From Paenibacillus typhae (GTDB lineage: Bacteria; Bacillota; Bacilli; Paenibacillales; Paenibacillaceae): a stretch of DNA of 64,000 nucleotides. How positions within the stretch are numbered: position 1 is the stretch's first letter; each line of letters begins with the position of its first letter. The notes below the pieces were generated by a model. That model ran no database searches. It was not told the origin of the DNA and saw nothing but the letters and a program-made list of their open reading frames with translations. The translations under genes were made by a program, and so were the position numbers. Of this stretch, positions 35,372 through 44,717 are shown in pieces. The stretch spans positions 11,946-75,945 of the forward strand of contig NZ_FNDX01000017.1 of assembly GCF_900099765.1 (NCBI RefSeq), written 5' to 3'.

Positions 35372-35945
35372 GTGCATCCTCCACCCTTCTGATCTGGATT
35401 ATGTCGGCCTGGTGCTTCCGGCGCAGCTTCTGCAGTGCAGCATGGATTCGCGACTTCACAGTACCCAGCGGTATTTCCAGAATCGCAGCGATTTCCTCCT
35501 GGGAATACTCCTGCAGATAGTGGAGGATAACAACCTGCTTCAGCTTGAACGGCAACTGATTCACCGCCATAAGCAGCGCACGGTTCGAGAGTCTGTCTAC
35601 TACCTCTCCTGCAAAATCATGCTCCATCCGCTCAGCTGCCTGCTCTGCCCGCCGGATCAGGCGGAAATGCTTCCAGCCCCTGCGGCGGTAAGCAAGGATC
35701 TGCCGCATAACCAATCCCATCAGCCATGGTCTGAACTCGCGGGAATGATCATAACGGCCCAGTGAGCGGTGCAGCTCCATATAAATTTCCTGCACGATAT
35801 CCTCAGCATTTACCTGCTCGGAAACAAGGAAACGCACGGTTCTGTACACATCCCGTATCGTAGCTTCATACAGCTCACCGTAGGCTTGGGCGCTGCCGGC
35901 CAGCGTCCGCTCAATGAGCTGCGAGTATTCCATTGGATGCTCCAT
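35361..35945 (-). CDS. ECF sigma factor
   Basis: A 194-residue ECF sigma: region 2 (VRFLVSEQVNAEDIVQEIYM, FRPWLMGLVMRQILAYRRR), region 4 (LPFKLKQVVILHYLQEYSQE, IPLGTVKSRIHAALQKLRRK). Overlaps the anti-sigma gene. It resembles SigV/SigX-type factors that respond to envelope stress, not assigned further. Confidence 0.85.
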   Translation of the reverse strand: MEHPMEYSQLIERTLAGSAQAYGELYEATIRDVYRTVRFLVSEQVNAEDIVQEIYMELHRSLGRYDHSREFRPWLMGLVMRQILAYRRRGWKHFRLIRRAEQAAERMEHDFAGEVVDRLSNRALLMAVNQLPFKLKQVVILHYLQEYSQEEIAAILEIPLGTVKSRIHAALQKLRRKHQADIIQIRRVEDAHES

Positions 35946-36021
35946 CCGTCATTCCCCCTTCAGGCTTACACTATGTATTGGCAGGCCGGGCAGATTTCGT
36001 TCGGTTTATTTGCGAGCAGCT

Positions 36022-36064
36022 ATAAAAAAACAGGCCCACAAGAAGATGCCTCTTGTAGACCTGT
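36022..36064 (-). terminator. terminator of MarR gene
   Basis: ACAGGCCCACAAG pairs with CTTGTAGACCTGT, then a T-run on the minus strand. Confidence 0.8.
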
Positions 36065-36081
36065 TCCGCTGCAGCGCTGTG

Positions 36082-36498
36082 TTACAGCTTGATTCGCTCC
36101 AGCAAACCGAGCAGCTGCTGCTTCTCCTCCGGGTCAAACCCTTCATACACCGCGGCCAGCAGTGCTGCCGACACTTCCTCAAATACCGGCTGCAGTTCTC
36201 TGCCCTTAGCCGTGAGGGATAGGCGGAATATCCTTCCGTCCGTCTGATCCTGCTCCCGATTCACATATTCCAGCCGCACCAGCTTGTCTACCAGCGCTGT
36301 AATGGTAGACTTATCCTTATCAATCGAGCTGGATAACTGATTCATCGTCATATCTTCCCGGATGAACAGCTGATACAGAATATCTCCATGTGAGGGGGCA
36401 ATGCCGTGAATATGATGCTTTTTGAGCTCCCGTTCAATAAACCTGTTGCCTCTCCGGTGAATACGGCCAATGACCGCCAATATTTTGTTCTCGTCCAT
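36082..36498 (-). CDS. MarR-family regulator
   Basis: A 138-residue MarR: HGIAPSHGDILYQLF, MTMNQLSSSIDKDKSTITAL, wing EQDQTDGRIFRLSLTAKG. The start ATG lies about where transcription should begin from TTGACA-N17-TAACAT, so the mRNA may be leaderless. It is divergent from the doxX gene, as MhqR and DoxX-type MhqP are linked in Bacillus. Confidence 0.8.
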   Translation of the reverse strand: MDENKILAVIGRIHRRGNRFIERELKKHHIHGIAPSHGDILYQLFIREDMTMNQLSSSIDKDKSTITALVDKLVRLEYVNREQDQTDGRIFRLSLTAKGRELQPVFEEVSAALLAAVYEGFDPEEKQQLLGLLERIKL

Positions 36499-36636
36499 GC
36501 TCCCATGTTAATTTTAACCAAATAATGTGTCAAGCCCCTGCTCAATACATCATTTAGAGAACTTTGCGCAAGTCTTTTTATGTTTTGTTTTAAAAATATT
36601 CAAATTTTAGTTTGATATAAAAATTATTTCGATAAT

Positions 36637-36673
36637 TGTGATTTTTATCACACTATATGTGAAATAAATCACT
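36637..36673. promoter_or_regulatory. two Fnr/Crp-type binding sites
   Basis: TGTGATTTTTATCACA (36637-36652) fits TGTGA-N6-TCACA exactly; TGTGAAATAAATCACT (36658-36673) has one mismatch. Spacing centre to centre is 21 bp, two helical turns. It is upstream of doxX. Confidence 0.75.
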
Positions 36674-36787
36674 TAATATAAAGCCATCGAAGATGATCAT
36701 CCGATACCACACAGAGAAAGCAACCCTACTGTACCGGCAAAAATAACCACGGTAAGATTCCCGACAAAACATTAAGGAGTGGATATT

Positions 36788-37324
36788 ATGTTTAACAACT
36801 GGTTCCGTACTAATAAAATCGCTATGCTGCTGCTGACTGTCGTTCGTTTATATGTAGGCTATCAATGGATCGAGGCCGGCTGGCACAAGCTGACCGGGGG
36901 CTTCGATGCTTCCGGCTTCCTGAAAGGCGCCATCGCCAAAAGCGCCGGGGAAGATGCTACCGTACAAGCCTGGTGGGGAAGCTTCCTCCAGCATGCCGCT
37001 CTGCCGAATGTGAATTTTTTTAACCTGCTGGTTCCTGCCGGTGAATTCCTGGTCGGTCTCGGACTGATCCTGGGTACCTTCACCACCTTCGCTGCCCTGA
37101 TGGGACTCGTTATGAATGCCGCCTACCTGCTCTCGGGCACTGTAAGCACGAATGTCCAGCTGCTGCTGATGGAGGTCCTCATCATCGTATCCGCCGCGAA
37201 TGCCGGTGCAATCGGCCTCGACCGCTGGGTACTGGGATACCTGCGCAGCCTGTTCCACAAAAAAGATAACTCTGCCGCTTTACGGCCTGCAGCCGCTGCA
37301 CCCGGAATGAAGCGCTCCATATAA
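36788..37324 (+). CDS. DoxX family membrane protein
   Basis: A 178-residue DoxX protein with four hydrophobic helices (TVVRLYVGYQWIEAGWHKLT, FFNLLVPAGEFLVGLGLILG, FAALMGLVMNAAYLLSG, LLLMEVLIIVSAANAGAIGL). DoxX proteins are linked to quinone/thiol redox. ATG at 36788 with AAGGAG eight bases before. Fnr-type sites upstream suggest oxygen control. Confidence 0.85.
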   Translation: MFNNWFRTNKIAMLLLTVVRLYVGYQWIEAGWHKLTGGFDASGFLKGAIAKSAGEDATVQAWWGSFLQHAALPNVNFFNLLVPAGEFLVGLGLILGTFTTFAALMGLVMNAAYLLSGTVSTNVQLLLMEVLIIVSAANAGAIGLDRWVLGYLRSLFHKKDNSAALRPAAAAPGMKRSI

Positions 37325-37342
37325 ATGAATAATCTTCATGCT

Positions 37343-37401
37343 GCAATGCCCCGCAGATAAGGACAACGCTCCGGCGTCCTTCTGCGGGGCATTGCTTTTT
37401 T
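37343..37401 (+). terminator. strong terminator after doxX
   Basis: GCAATGCCCCGCAG pairs with CTGCGGGGCATTGC, a perfect 14-bp outer stem, then TTTTTT. Confidence 0.95.
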
Positions 37402-37571
37402 ATTATTTTCCCGATCATATGTTCCATTCTTTGCCTGCGCCGCCAAAGCGTAACAAGCTTGTTTTATCAATGTTAACAGAAAGTGACCTTCACACGTTCA
37501 ATTTGCTTTATACTAGTAAGAGTTACTTTTACTAGATAATTGAATAGCCTATACAAATGGAGGATTTACTC

Positions 37572-38690
37572 ATGAAAAGATGGATCGCCAGCGTGGCTGC
37601 CGCAATGCTGATTGCCGCATGCCCCTCGGCTCTTGATATAGATAAAACCTTTGCTGCTGCACCGCTTCAACTGATTGTTGACGGGGAAGCAGCGCTTACC
37701 CCCTTGCATCCTTTTCAGGACCAGGGCATCGTGTACGTGCCGGTCAGAGTACTCACCGAGTTCTATCCTGCGGTACTGCAGTGGGACAACAAACAAAAGC
37801 TGTTAACCATTGCTGGCGACAGCAGCAGCACAATGATTAAACCAGGCAGCCAGCTTGTGCTCTATTATGGCAGCTCGACTGCGCTTGAAGGCAAGGCTAT
37901 TCTGCGGAACGGGCGCATGTATATTCCGGCATCTGCGCTGAATCTTATATCCGGAGCCGACTTCCGGCTGGATCAGGAGCAGAATTCGGTATCCATTATA
38001 TCCGGCAGTGTAAGCACAACGGTCCGCACCCCTACTGAAGCGCTTGCTGCCGCGGAGGATCACCCCGAATTCAAAATTTATGCTGCCCTGAAAGACAAAA
38101 CGGCCTATAAAGGCTATGTGCTTGAGGTAAACGGACGGAAACACAAATATGACTGGCAGACCTACCGGGATCTGAGTCATCCGCCCGAGCTTTATTATGC
38201 CGATGTCAATCAGGACGGGCAGCCCGAAGCCGTGGTAATTCTGACACTGGGCACAGGAACGGGAATTGTGGAGCAGGAAATCCACGTCATTAATCCTCAG
38301 ACCTGGCAGGAGCTAGCTGTACCTGAAGCCTGGGAGGCTGCCAGCCAGCTTATCGCCTCCAGCATTACTGCAGACGGGAAGGATATGCTCGTTTCGCTGA
38401 AGCTTGGCGGAGCACTTCCTGCGCAGGTGGAACTGCGGCTGCCGGACCGCAGCGACGATCCGAGTATCGGCGGAGCAGCAGGCATCGGTACAGTTACTTA
38501 CTACAGAGTAGATAAAGGACGGCTAAAGGCTGAAGTGAACGTGACAACCGGCTTTCTGGAGAGCATCGGCAGTCTGGAGCTGATTTATAAGCCGGCGGCT
38601 TCGGGAAAAGCGCTGGAGCCGGAATCCGTCACCTTCCAGGCATACGACGAATATCCGGCAACGGTGAAGAAGCAGGCCGCCAATGATTGA
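37572..38690 (+). CDS. exported protein with copper-amine-oxidase-like stalk domain
   Basis: A 372-residue exported protein: signal peptide (to about 27), then a Cu_amine_oxidN1-like stalk domain (LIVDGEAALTPLHPFQDQGI, VYVPVRVLTEFYPAVLQWDN). A second region (about 180-370) with DVNQDGQPEAVVILTLGTGT resembles an FG-GAP/VCBS-type repeat. ATG after GGAGG. It overlaps the TatD gene by eight bases. Confidence 0.75.
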   Translation: MKRWIASVAAAMLIAACPSALDIDKTFAAAPLQLIVDGEAALTPLHPFQDQGIVYVPVRVLTEFYPAVLQWDNKQKLLTIAGDSSSTMIKPGSQLVLYYGSSTALEGKAILRNGRMYIPASALNLISGADFRLDQEQNSVSIISGSVSTTVRTPTEALAAAEDHPEFKIYAALKDKTAYKGYVLEVNGRKHKYDWQTYRDLSHPPELYYADVNQDGQPEAVVILTLGTGTGIVEQEIHVINPQTWQELAVPEAWEAASQLIASSITADGKDMLVSLKLGGALPAQVELRLPDRSDDPSIGGAAGIGTVTYYRVDKGRLKAEVNVTTGFLESIGSLELIYKPAASGKALEPESVTFQAYDEYPATVKKQAAND

Positions 38691-39486
38691 TGCCCATATT
38701 CACCTGGAGCAGTATGACACTGATATGCTTGAGGACATGCTGCCAGCCCTTCCAGGGCAAGGCGTTGACGGCTTAATCGCCGTCTCGATGAACCTGGATT
38801 CTTGTATGCGCACCAGGGAGCTGGCCCGGAAGGCTCCCGGACTGATTAAGCCGGCCTACGGCTATCATCCCGAGCAGCCGCTGCCCGATGAAGCAGAGTT
38901 GGCGGCGCTGCTCCGCTTTATGGAAGAACACGCCGCAGACATGGTAGCCGTAGGTGAAATCGGCCTGCCTTATTACAGCCGGGCCGAAGCGCTGGAGCGC
39001 AGCGAGTCTTTTGCGGTGGAGCCGTATGTCCGGCTGCTGGACACCCTGCTTGGCCTTGCCGCAAGGCTTGGCAAGCCTGTGGTGCTGCATGCCGTCTATG
39101 AGGATGCACTGGCCGCCTGTGAACTGCTGGACAAGCATGGCATCCGCGATGCCCATTTTCACTGGTTCAAAGGGCCGGAGGAAGCCGTCGCCCGGATGAT
39201 TCAGCGCGGCTATTATATCTCCTTCACTCCGGATATCGTCTACGAGCCGGAGATTCAGGCCCTGGCCAGACGCTATCCGCCGGAGCTGGTTATGGCGGAA
39301 ACCGACGGCCCTTGGCCGTTTGAGGGGCCTTTTGCCGGCCGGCCTACGCATCCGGCCATGATCCGCAATGTCGCTGCAGCCTGGGGCGCGCTGCACGGCT
39401 ATTCGCCTGCACAGGCAGAAGCGCTGCTGAGCGCGAATACGGCGCGCTTTTACCGGCTGCATGAGGGTACGGAAAGCTTAGAATAG
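38683..39486 (+). CDS. TatD-family metal-dependent hydrolase
   Basis: A 267-residue TatD-like amidohydrolase (TIM barrel, deoxyribonuclease type). Metal ligands visible: MIDAHIHLE (HxH), AVGEIGLPYY (Glu), VVLHAVYED (His), FHWFKG (His), AETDGPWP (Asp). No strong SD, so it is probably translated by coupling to the preceding gene. Confidence 0.85.
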   Translation: MIDAHIHLEQYDTDMLEDMLPALPGQGVDGLIAVSMNLDSCMRTRELARKAPGLIKPAYGYHPEQPLPDEAELAALLRFMEEHAADMVAVGEIGLPYYSRAEALERSESFAVEPYVRLLDTLLGLAARLGKPVVLHAVYEDALAACELLDKHGIRDAHFHWFKGPEEAVARMIQRGYYISFTPDIVYEPEIQALARRYPPELVMAETDGPWPFEGPFAGRPTHPAMIRNVAAAWGALHGYSPAQAEALLSANTARFYRLHEGTESLE

Positions 39487-40116
39487 TTCGTCGTAATCTT
39501 CGGATTCTACAACCCGTTCATGTCGGATATAGGACATTTCTTCTATGCCGAGAATCTCTTTGAATTTATCAGATAGCTCCATTGCCTGGTTAATGTTACG
39601 GTTAATGAAGGAGAGGCTCAGAATTTCACGGAGCTGTTCAATCTTTTCACCGGATGCCCCCAGCAGCTGAAATTGCTCCGGACGGCTGTCATTGAACAGT
39701 TCTTCAAGCTTTTGCTCAAATACAGAGGCGGCCTCAAGCTCCTCCCGGATCTTTTCCAGAGTACCTCCGAGCAGCAGCTCCGTGAAGTCTGACTCCGGAT
39801 ATCTTTCCTCTGCAGTATGAAAAACAATCTCTTCCTCATACTCATAGGCAATATGCAGCGTCGCAATCTCTTTTCCTTGGTGAATCAGCTGGTAGCCCCA
39901 CTCATGGTCCGCAAAGTTATAGAAATATAGTACAGGCGCCTCCACTGACAGAAGCTGAATATGCTCCGGAGCCGGCCCACTGTTATACGTATCTTCTATT
40001 AAGTAAGCTATGTATTGTGCATTCAGCTGAATTATTACTGAACCGCTAACAGCATGCTTCCTGACGATGTCCCGATCCGTGGCCCGCAAAATATGACCTG
40101 ATGTAAATTCACTCAT
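39478..40116 (-). CDS. hypothetical protein
   Basis: A 212-residue acidic cytosolic protein with a beta-rich N-terminus (SVIIQLNAQYIAYLIEDTYN) and Glu-rich helical C-terminus. No family recognised. ATG after AGGAGG. Overlaps tatD by nine bases on the opposite strand. Confidence 0.55.
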   Translation of the reverse strand: MSEFTSGHILRATDRDIVRKHAVSGSVIIQLNAQYIAYLIEDTYNSGPAPEHIQLLSVEAPVLYFYNFADHEWGYQLIHQGKEIATLHIAYEYEEEIVFHTAEERYPESDFTELLLGGTLEKIREELEAASVFEQKLEELFNDSRPEQFQLLGASGEKIEQLREILSLSFINRNINQAMELSDKFKEILGIEEMSYIRHERVVESEDYDELF

Positions 40117-40162
40117 TACTGTGAACCTCCTTATGTAGTGATATGCTGGATCTGGATATAGA

Positions 40163-40348
40163 TAGCTGTACTTCGTGCAGCTAAACCAGCCGGATTTGCC
40201 CTATTGTAGTACTTTAAGTGTAGTTCATACAACTAAAAAAGCTCCATTCCCGCAAAACGGCGGGAAATGGAGAATATAGCTGCATAGAATACACTTATAT
40301 GGCTGAATCCGTTCAAAAAGCTGCTTTTAGATGTACAGAGTGCAGTTA
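40163..40348. repeat. 186-bp four-unit palindromic element, family A copy 2
   Basis: Units start at 40163, 40215, 40277 and 40328 (steps 52/62/51), the same sequence family as 3077-3262 and the same orientation rule. The centre contains a strong hairpin (CTCCATTCCCG with CGGGAAATGGAG, 40241-40272). It fills the gap 40117-40522. Confidence 0.75.
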
Positions 40349-40522
40349 AAGCAGCATGGCATACCGGACTGGAGCACCAGCGGATGGACTCTGGACTCAG
40401 CCCCATGGGCTGCCCTGCGTGTGTGTAAAAGGTACACCATATTTTAGCCAATATGGTGTACCAGCAGCAGTTTGGGAGAGGCTGATGTGCTTCTTCAATT
40501 CGCTGCTTCAATCCGTCTCCCT

Positions 40523-41794
40523 CTATCCCACCTGCTCCATCCGCCCAGCCCCGGTCTCCCGCTTCTCCCGCCAGAGCACCCGGCCGAAGAGCAGGCCGGC
40601 CAGACCAAGAGCGGCCTGAATGAGGCCGAAGATCTGGAAGATGCGGCCGGGTCCGGCGAACTGCACCAGCAGGCCGCCGAGCAGCGGGGCGATGATCAGC
40701 ACGGCGCTGAGCACGGTGTTCTGGATGCCGAAGATGCGGCCGGTCATGTGCGGAGGGGTTTCTTTTTGCAGCATATAGTTGAAGGCAACAGCAAAAGCCC
40801 CGTTCCCCGCTCCCAGGATAAAGCCGAGCAGCAGCACCCAGAACACCGGAGCGCCCGGCTGCAGCAGTCCGAGGCCGGCAACCGACACCCCGATCAGCAT
40901 GTAGCCCATGCCCAGCCGCCATGTATAGCTAATGGCGCTGCTCAATTTGCCCAATAGCAGGATGGTCAGCACCGCACCCACACCGGAAGCCGCGACCATC
41001 CAGCCCAGCACCGCCTCACCTGTCGGAGAATATACCCGGAACAGGCTGGTGAACTGAAAATCAATAACCTGGATAGCCAAAGCTCCGGCCAGCCCGTACA
41101 GCATCACATTTAGCAGAATGCGGCTGCTTAACAGGAAGCCCCAGCCCTCCTTCCACATGGTCCGCAGCGGGAGCAGCTCTTCCGCAGCCTTTTGTGCAGG
41201 TTCTGCCTTTGTATCCATATTTCGCACAGATAACAGCAGCAGATAAGAGCAGGCGCGCAGTATCGCGTTTAGCACGATACACCACTGGGGTGTAAGGAAG
41301 GTGAGTGCGAGTCCGCCGAGCAGCGGGCCGGCGATTTTGGAGCCCTGGTTCACCAGCCCGTTCAGCGAGGAGGCCTGAAGCAGCTGATCCTCCCTGACAA
41401 TGCTGCGGGTCAGCGACTGCTGGGCAGGCACATTGACCGTTGAAATGGCAGACCGCAGGGACAGCAGCGGCAGCAGCCAGAACATATTCGGGGCAAGTAA
41501 CAGCACCAGCGTCAGCACAACGGTAAGCAGGTCGCAGACCCGCATCAGCTTCAGCTTATTCAGCCGGTCGGCGGCAACTCCGGCCACGGAGCCGAGCAGA
41601 ATGCTGGGCAGCGCAATAGCTACCGGAATCATAGCGAGCATCAGCGGGCTGACCTGCCAGCGGTACCCGACCAGTACCTGAATTGCCAGAGAATCGAACC
41701 AGTCGCCAAAGCTGGCGGTGGCAAAGGCGCTGTATACGCGCACGTAGACCTTGTTATGCAGCAGGCTTTTTCTCTGCTCAGGTGAAACTTCCAT
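40523..41794 (-). CDS. MFS transporter
   Basis: A 423-residue MFS protein of the macrolide-efflux (MefA/YkuC) type: ATASFGDWFDSLAIQVLVGY, VAGVAADRLNKLKLMRVCDL, LGGLALTFLTPQWC, ETPPHMTGRIFGIQNTVLSA. ATG at 41794 with GGAGG eight bases before. The next gene is a possible regulator. Confidence 0.8.
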   Translation of the reverse strand: MEVSPEQRKSLLHNKVYVRVYSAFATASFGDWFDSLAIQVLVGYRWQVSPLMLAMIPVAIALPSILLGSVAGVAADRLNKLKLMRVCDLLTVVLTLVLLLAPNMFWLLPLLSLRSAISTVNVPAQQSLTRSIVREDQLLQASSLNGLVNQGSKIAGPLLGGLALTFLTPQWCIVLNAILRACSYLLLLSVRNMDTKAEPAQKAAEELLPLRTMWKEGWGFLLSSRILLNVMLYGLAGALAIQVIDFQFTSLFRVYSPTGEAVLGWMVAASGVGAVLTILLLGKLSSAISYTWRLGMGYMLIGVSVAGLGLLQPGAPVFWVLLLGFILGAGNGAFAVAFNYMLQKETPPHMTGRIFGIQNTVLSAVLIIAPLLGGLLVQFAGPGRIFQIFGLIQAALGLAGLLFGRVLWREKRETGAGRMEQVG

Positions 41795-41888
41795 CCGACA
41801 TTCCTCCAGATACATAATTAGTCTCGATGAGTCAAGTCATCTTATGACCTTAATGTAACGGGGAATTGTCAGAGTATTATCAGAGGGA

Positions 41889-43040
41889 TCAGATAGTCAT
41901 CACCTGCATCAGCAGTTTTTCCAATGGCTGCTCATAACGGCTTAACCCGCTCTCCTCCATCGCCTCAATAAATCTGCGTTCATATTTACGGTGCAGCGGA
42001 TGTGGCGGCAAATACAGACGGCAGTAATGGTAAATCCGGTAAAAGCCGTACAGGCTAAGCGGAACAAACCCCGACCGCTCCAGCACTTCAAGCCCCTCAT
42101 CCAGCAGCCGCCCGGCTTCAGCCATTTGATTTTCCCGCAGCTGCCAGAGTCCTTTTACAATTTTGTAGCCGCCGGTTTCTCTTAAAAAGGGCTTCTCCTG
42201 CAAAATCTGCACCACAGCCTCATCCAGCCGCGTAAGCACATCATTTCCTGATCCTGCAGCCAGGTGGGCAAACAGCTCGGTAATCATGGTTACCGGCACA
42301 AAGTTTTCATAGCCCCGCTCCGAGATTGCCTGATAGGACCCGGGGAGACGCGCCAATGCCCGCTCCGGTACACCCGAGAGGATAAACAGATCGAGAATCG
42401 TAAGAATATCCAGCTCCAGCTGGTCCCGCTCATGCATCACCTGCGCATTAATCATCCGCTCGCATACAGCAAGCTTCTTTTGGGGATCTCCGGTGAACAT
42501 GTAAAATACAAACAAATGAAACAGCCGGTCCTTCAGCGGAACCTCCTCTGTATGCATAAGCCAATCGAGATCCCCCTGCACAAAATGGAGGGTTACAGCA
42601 ACCTGGGGGTCCAGCTCATAGCCCAGGATATCCTTTTGGCTGGCCAGACTTAGCATTGATCTGCCCTGTCCGTAAACATGGAATTTACTGAAAACCTCGC
42701 GCATCGCATCACGCAGTTCAGGATCATAGGTTGTCGGATTGACCAGCGTGCCGGATGCTGTTTCCTTCAGGGACAGGCAATAGCCGGAGCCTCTTACGGT
42801 CTGGAGTGCCAGGCCGCTGAACGGTCGGAGCTTTTTGCGCAGGCGGTATATATGGTCATCTACGGTCCGCTCCACCGGATACTCCAGCGGCCAGACTTTA
42901 TCCAGCAGTTGTCCGCGTGTGAAGGTGCACCCCTTATTCCTGTACATAAATTCGAGCAGCGCAAACTCCTTGGGCAGCAGCTGGATCGCCGTTTCGCCGG
43001 CCGCCACAGTAAAATTGCTGCCATCTAATTTCAGTTGCAT
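41889..43040 (-). CDS. winged-helix regulator with TPR-like C-terminus
   Basis: A 383-residue protein: N-terminal OmpR/PhoB-type winged helix (LLPKEFALLEFMYRNKGCTF, VERTVDDHIYRLRKKLRPFS, LQTVRGSGYCL) and a ~270-residue helical region resembling the TPR/BTAD half of SARP-type regulators. ATG at 43040 with GAGGAA. It lies upstream of the MFS gene and probably controls it. Confidence 0.7.
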   Translation of the reverse strand: MQLKLDGSNFTVAAGETAIQLLPKEFALLEFMYRNKGCTFTRGQLLDKVWPLEYPVERTVDDHIYRLRKKLRPFSGLALQTVRGSGYCLSLKETASGTLVNPTTYDPELRDAMREVFSKFHVYGQGRSMLSLASQKDILGYELDPQVAVTLHFVQGDLDWLMHTEEVPLKDRLFHLFVFYMFTGDPQKKLAVCERMINAQVMHERDQLELDILTILDLFILSGVPERALARLPGSYQAISERGYENFVPVTMITELFAHLAAGSGNDVLTRLDEAVVQILQEKPFLRETGGYKIVKGLWQLRENQMAEAGRLLDEGLEVLERSGFVPLSLYGFYRIYHYCRLYLPPHPLHRKYERRFIEAMEESGLSRYEQPLEKLLMQVMTI

Positions 43041-43150
43041 CACAAGTTCCTCTTTTCCACGGATAAATCCATGGATGTATTATATCAGCCGGACTTCCGC
43101 CCGCTCCAGCCCTAACGTCATACAATAAGCAGAAACCCTGCCGGTTCATC

Positions 43151-43192
43151 AAAAAAAGAGCAAACCCGCAACCCTTCTGCAGATTTACTCTT
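43151..43192 (-). terminator. terminator of YjgB-like gene
   Basis: Minus-strand AAGAGTAAAT pairs with GTTTGCTCTT, then seven T. Confidence 0.65.
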
Positions 43193-43199
43193 CCTGATT

Positions 43200-43886
43200 T
43201 TAGCCTGCCATATTGTTAAAGGAGTCCCGCTCGGAAAAGACCGAGATATGATCCACGGTGCCGGTTGCTTCCGGAATAATAAATTTCAGCTGGTACTCCT
43301 TACCGGCATGGTAAATATAAATCTTGTCACTGCCGTTAACAGCCGTATCATCCGGCTTGCCAAGCGTCTGCTCAATCTCCTTCAGCGTCAGCTGCTGCAG
43401 GTCGGCGGCACTGGACCGCACATCAAAAATCCTGCTGCCCTTGTTCCAGCCAAAGACAACATGCCTGGCGCCGTAGGTGGAATACATCCCTTTGCCGGCG
43501 GACTCCTTGGTGTCCGGCTCGCCCCATGCCGCCTCAACTTCGTCGATCATCCCGCTGTGCGCGGCATATTCCACACCGGGAACCTTACCCTGCTTGGCCA
43601 GCTCCAGCAGCTCCTTTAGCTGAGTGGCACTGTCCTCTGCAGCAGCCCCGTTTCCTGCTGCTGTGTCCGGCACTGCCGTGGCTGCCGGCGGAGCGGATTG
43701 CTCAGCTGCCGCTGGCGAAGGGCCGGCCGTGGACGCCGGCTGGGCTGGCGCGGACGCCTCAGCTACAGGGGCGTTTGTGGACGCTGCATTATTCCCGGTA
43801 TTGCTGCCGGAAGAACTACAGGCCGATAGCCCGAGTGCGCTGGCCAGTATCATGATTCCTGTTATGGTTTTGAACGTTGTTGTCAT
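43200..43886 (-). CDS. YjgB-family DUF4309 lipoprotein
   Basis: A 228-residue lipoprotein: lipobox LSAC (about 20-23), a long Ala/Pro/Ser linker (30-90), then the DUF4309/YjgB domain (GKVPGVEYAAHSGMIDEVEA, WGEPDT..., STYGARHVVFGWNKGSRIFD, TLGKPDD). Bacillus YjgB is a cell-envelope lipoprotein of unknown role. The gap 43887-44165 shows nothing clear. Confidence 0.8.
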   Translation of the reverse strand: MTTTFKTITGIMILASALGLSACSSSGSNTGNNAASTNAPVAEASAPAQPASTAGPSPAAAEQSAPPAATAVPDTAAGNGAAAEDSATQLKELLELAKQGKVPGVEYAAHSGMIDEVEAAWGEPDTKESAGKGMYSTYGARHVVFGWNKGSRIFDVRSSAADLQQLTLKEIEQTLGKPDDTAVNGSDKIYIYHAGKEYQLKFIIPEATGTVDHISVFSERDSFNNMAG

Positions 43887-44165
43887 GCTGTCATCTCCTT
43901 GGTTAATAGAACTGCTTGGGTTATAAGTAATGAAATTGACGCGCTGGACGTAATAAAGGTTGCAGACTGCGCTATTGGGGAGACAAACCGCCGCCTGAAC
44001 GTACCGTACCGCTCCGCACAGAACGGACAGGCTGGAAAGCTGAGTTTATTTTGGACAATTCCTCCCGTATCGAACCACTTGGCAGCAGCAAATAAATTTT
44101 AGGGTTACGTACGCAACCATATTGCTGCAGCCCGCATCTTATTAGTAAAGGGAGGGGAGCTTCGT

Positions 44166-44717
44166 CTGGATATTATAGAGAGAATCAAGGCCAGGGATGA
44201 GTCAGCTCTCCGCCAGCTAATGGATGAGTACGGGGATATGCTGCTCAGGACGGCTTGTCTGCTGCTTAGGGACCGGCAGTCTGCCGAGGAAGCCGTACAG
44301 GATACGTTCATCCAGGCCTACGCCAAAATCAGCCAGCTTAAGGAGCCCTCCCGGCTCCGTTCCTGGCTGATTGCGATTACGGTCAACCGGTGCCGGATGA
44401 AGCAGCGGACCTGGAGCTGGCGGAGTATTTTTCCGGCGGCAGAGAGCGGGCAGTGGGCAGAGTCTGCAGGCGAAGCGGCTGCAGGTGCGGAGGAGCTTTT
44501 TATGGCAGAGTGGCACAATGTGAAGCTGACGGATGCCATCGGGAGCCTGGACTATATCTACCGTGAAAGCCTGACGCTGTATTACTTTCATGAAATGAGT
44601 GTACGGGAAATTGCCTCCCAGCTGAAGACAAGGGAGAACACGGTAAAATCGCGGCTTGCCCGCGGGCGGCAGCTGCTCAGGCTGATTTTGGAGAAGGAGG
44701 ACATTGATAATGGATAA
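44166..44717 (+). CDS. ECF sigma factor with CTG start
   Basis: A 183-residue ECF sigma: LDIIERIKARDESALRQL, region 2 (LLLRDRQSAEEAVQDTFIQA), region 4 (MSVREIASQLKTRENTVKSR). GGGAGG is followed ten bases later by CTG 44166, which gives the family N-terminus; ATG at 44220 would remove part of region 2. In-frame ATG/GTG/TTG are absent between. Its stop overlaps the next gene. Confidence 0.75.
   Translation: MDIIERIKARDESALRQLMDEYGDMLLRTACLLLRDRQSAEEAVQDTFIQAYAKISQLKEPSRLRSWLIAITVNRCRMKQRTWSWRSIFPAAESGQWAESAGEAAAGAEELFMAEWHNVKLTDAIGSLDYIYRESLTLYYFHEMSVREIASQLKTRENTVKSRLARGRQLLRLILEKEDIDNG

Noticed and set aside
40233..40922. Minus-strand frame overlapping the MFS gene end and repeat element
   Set aside because: Low-complexity Arg/Ala-rich translation; overlaps a real gene and a repeat.
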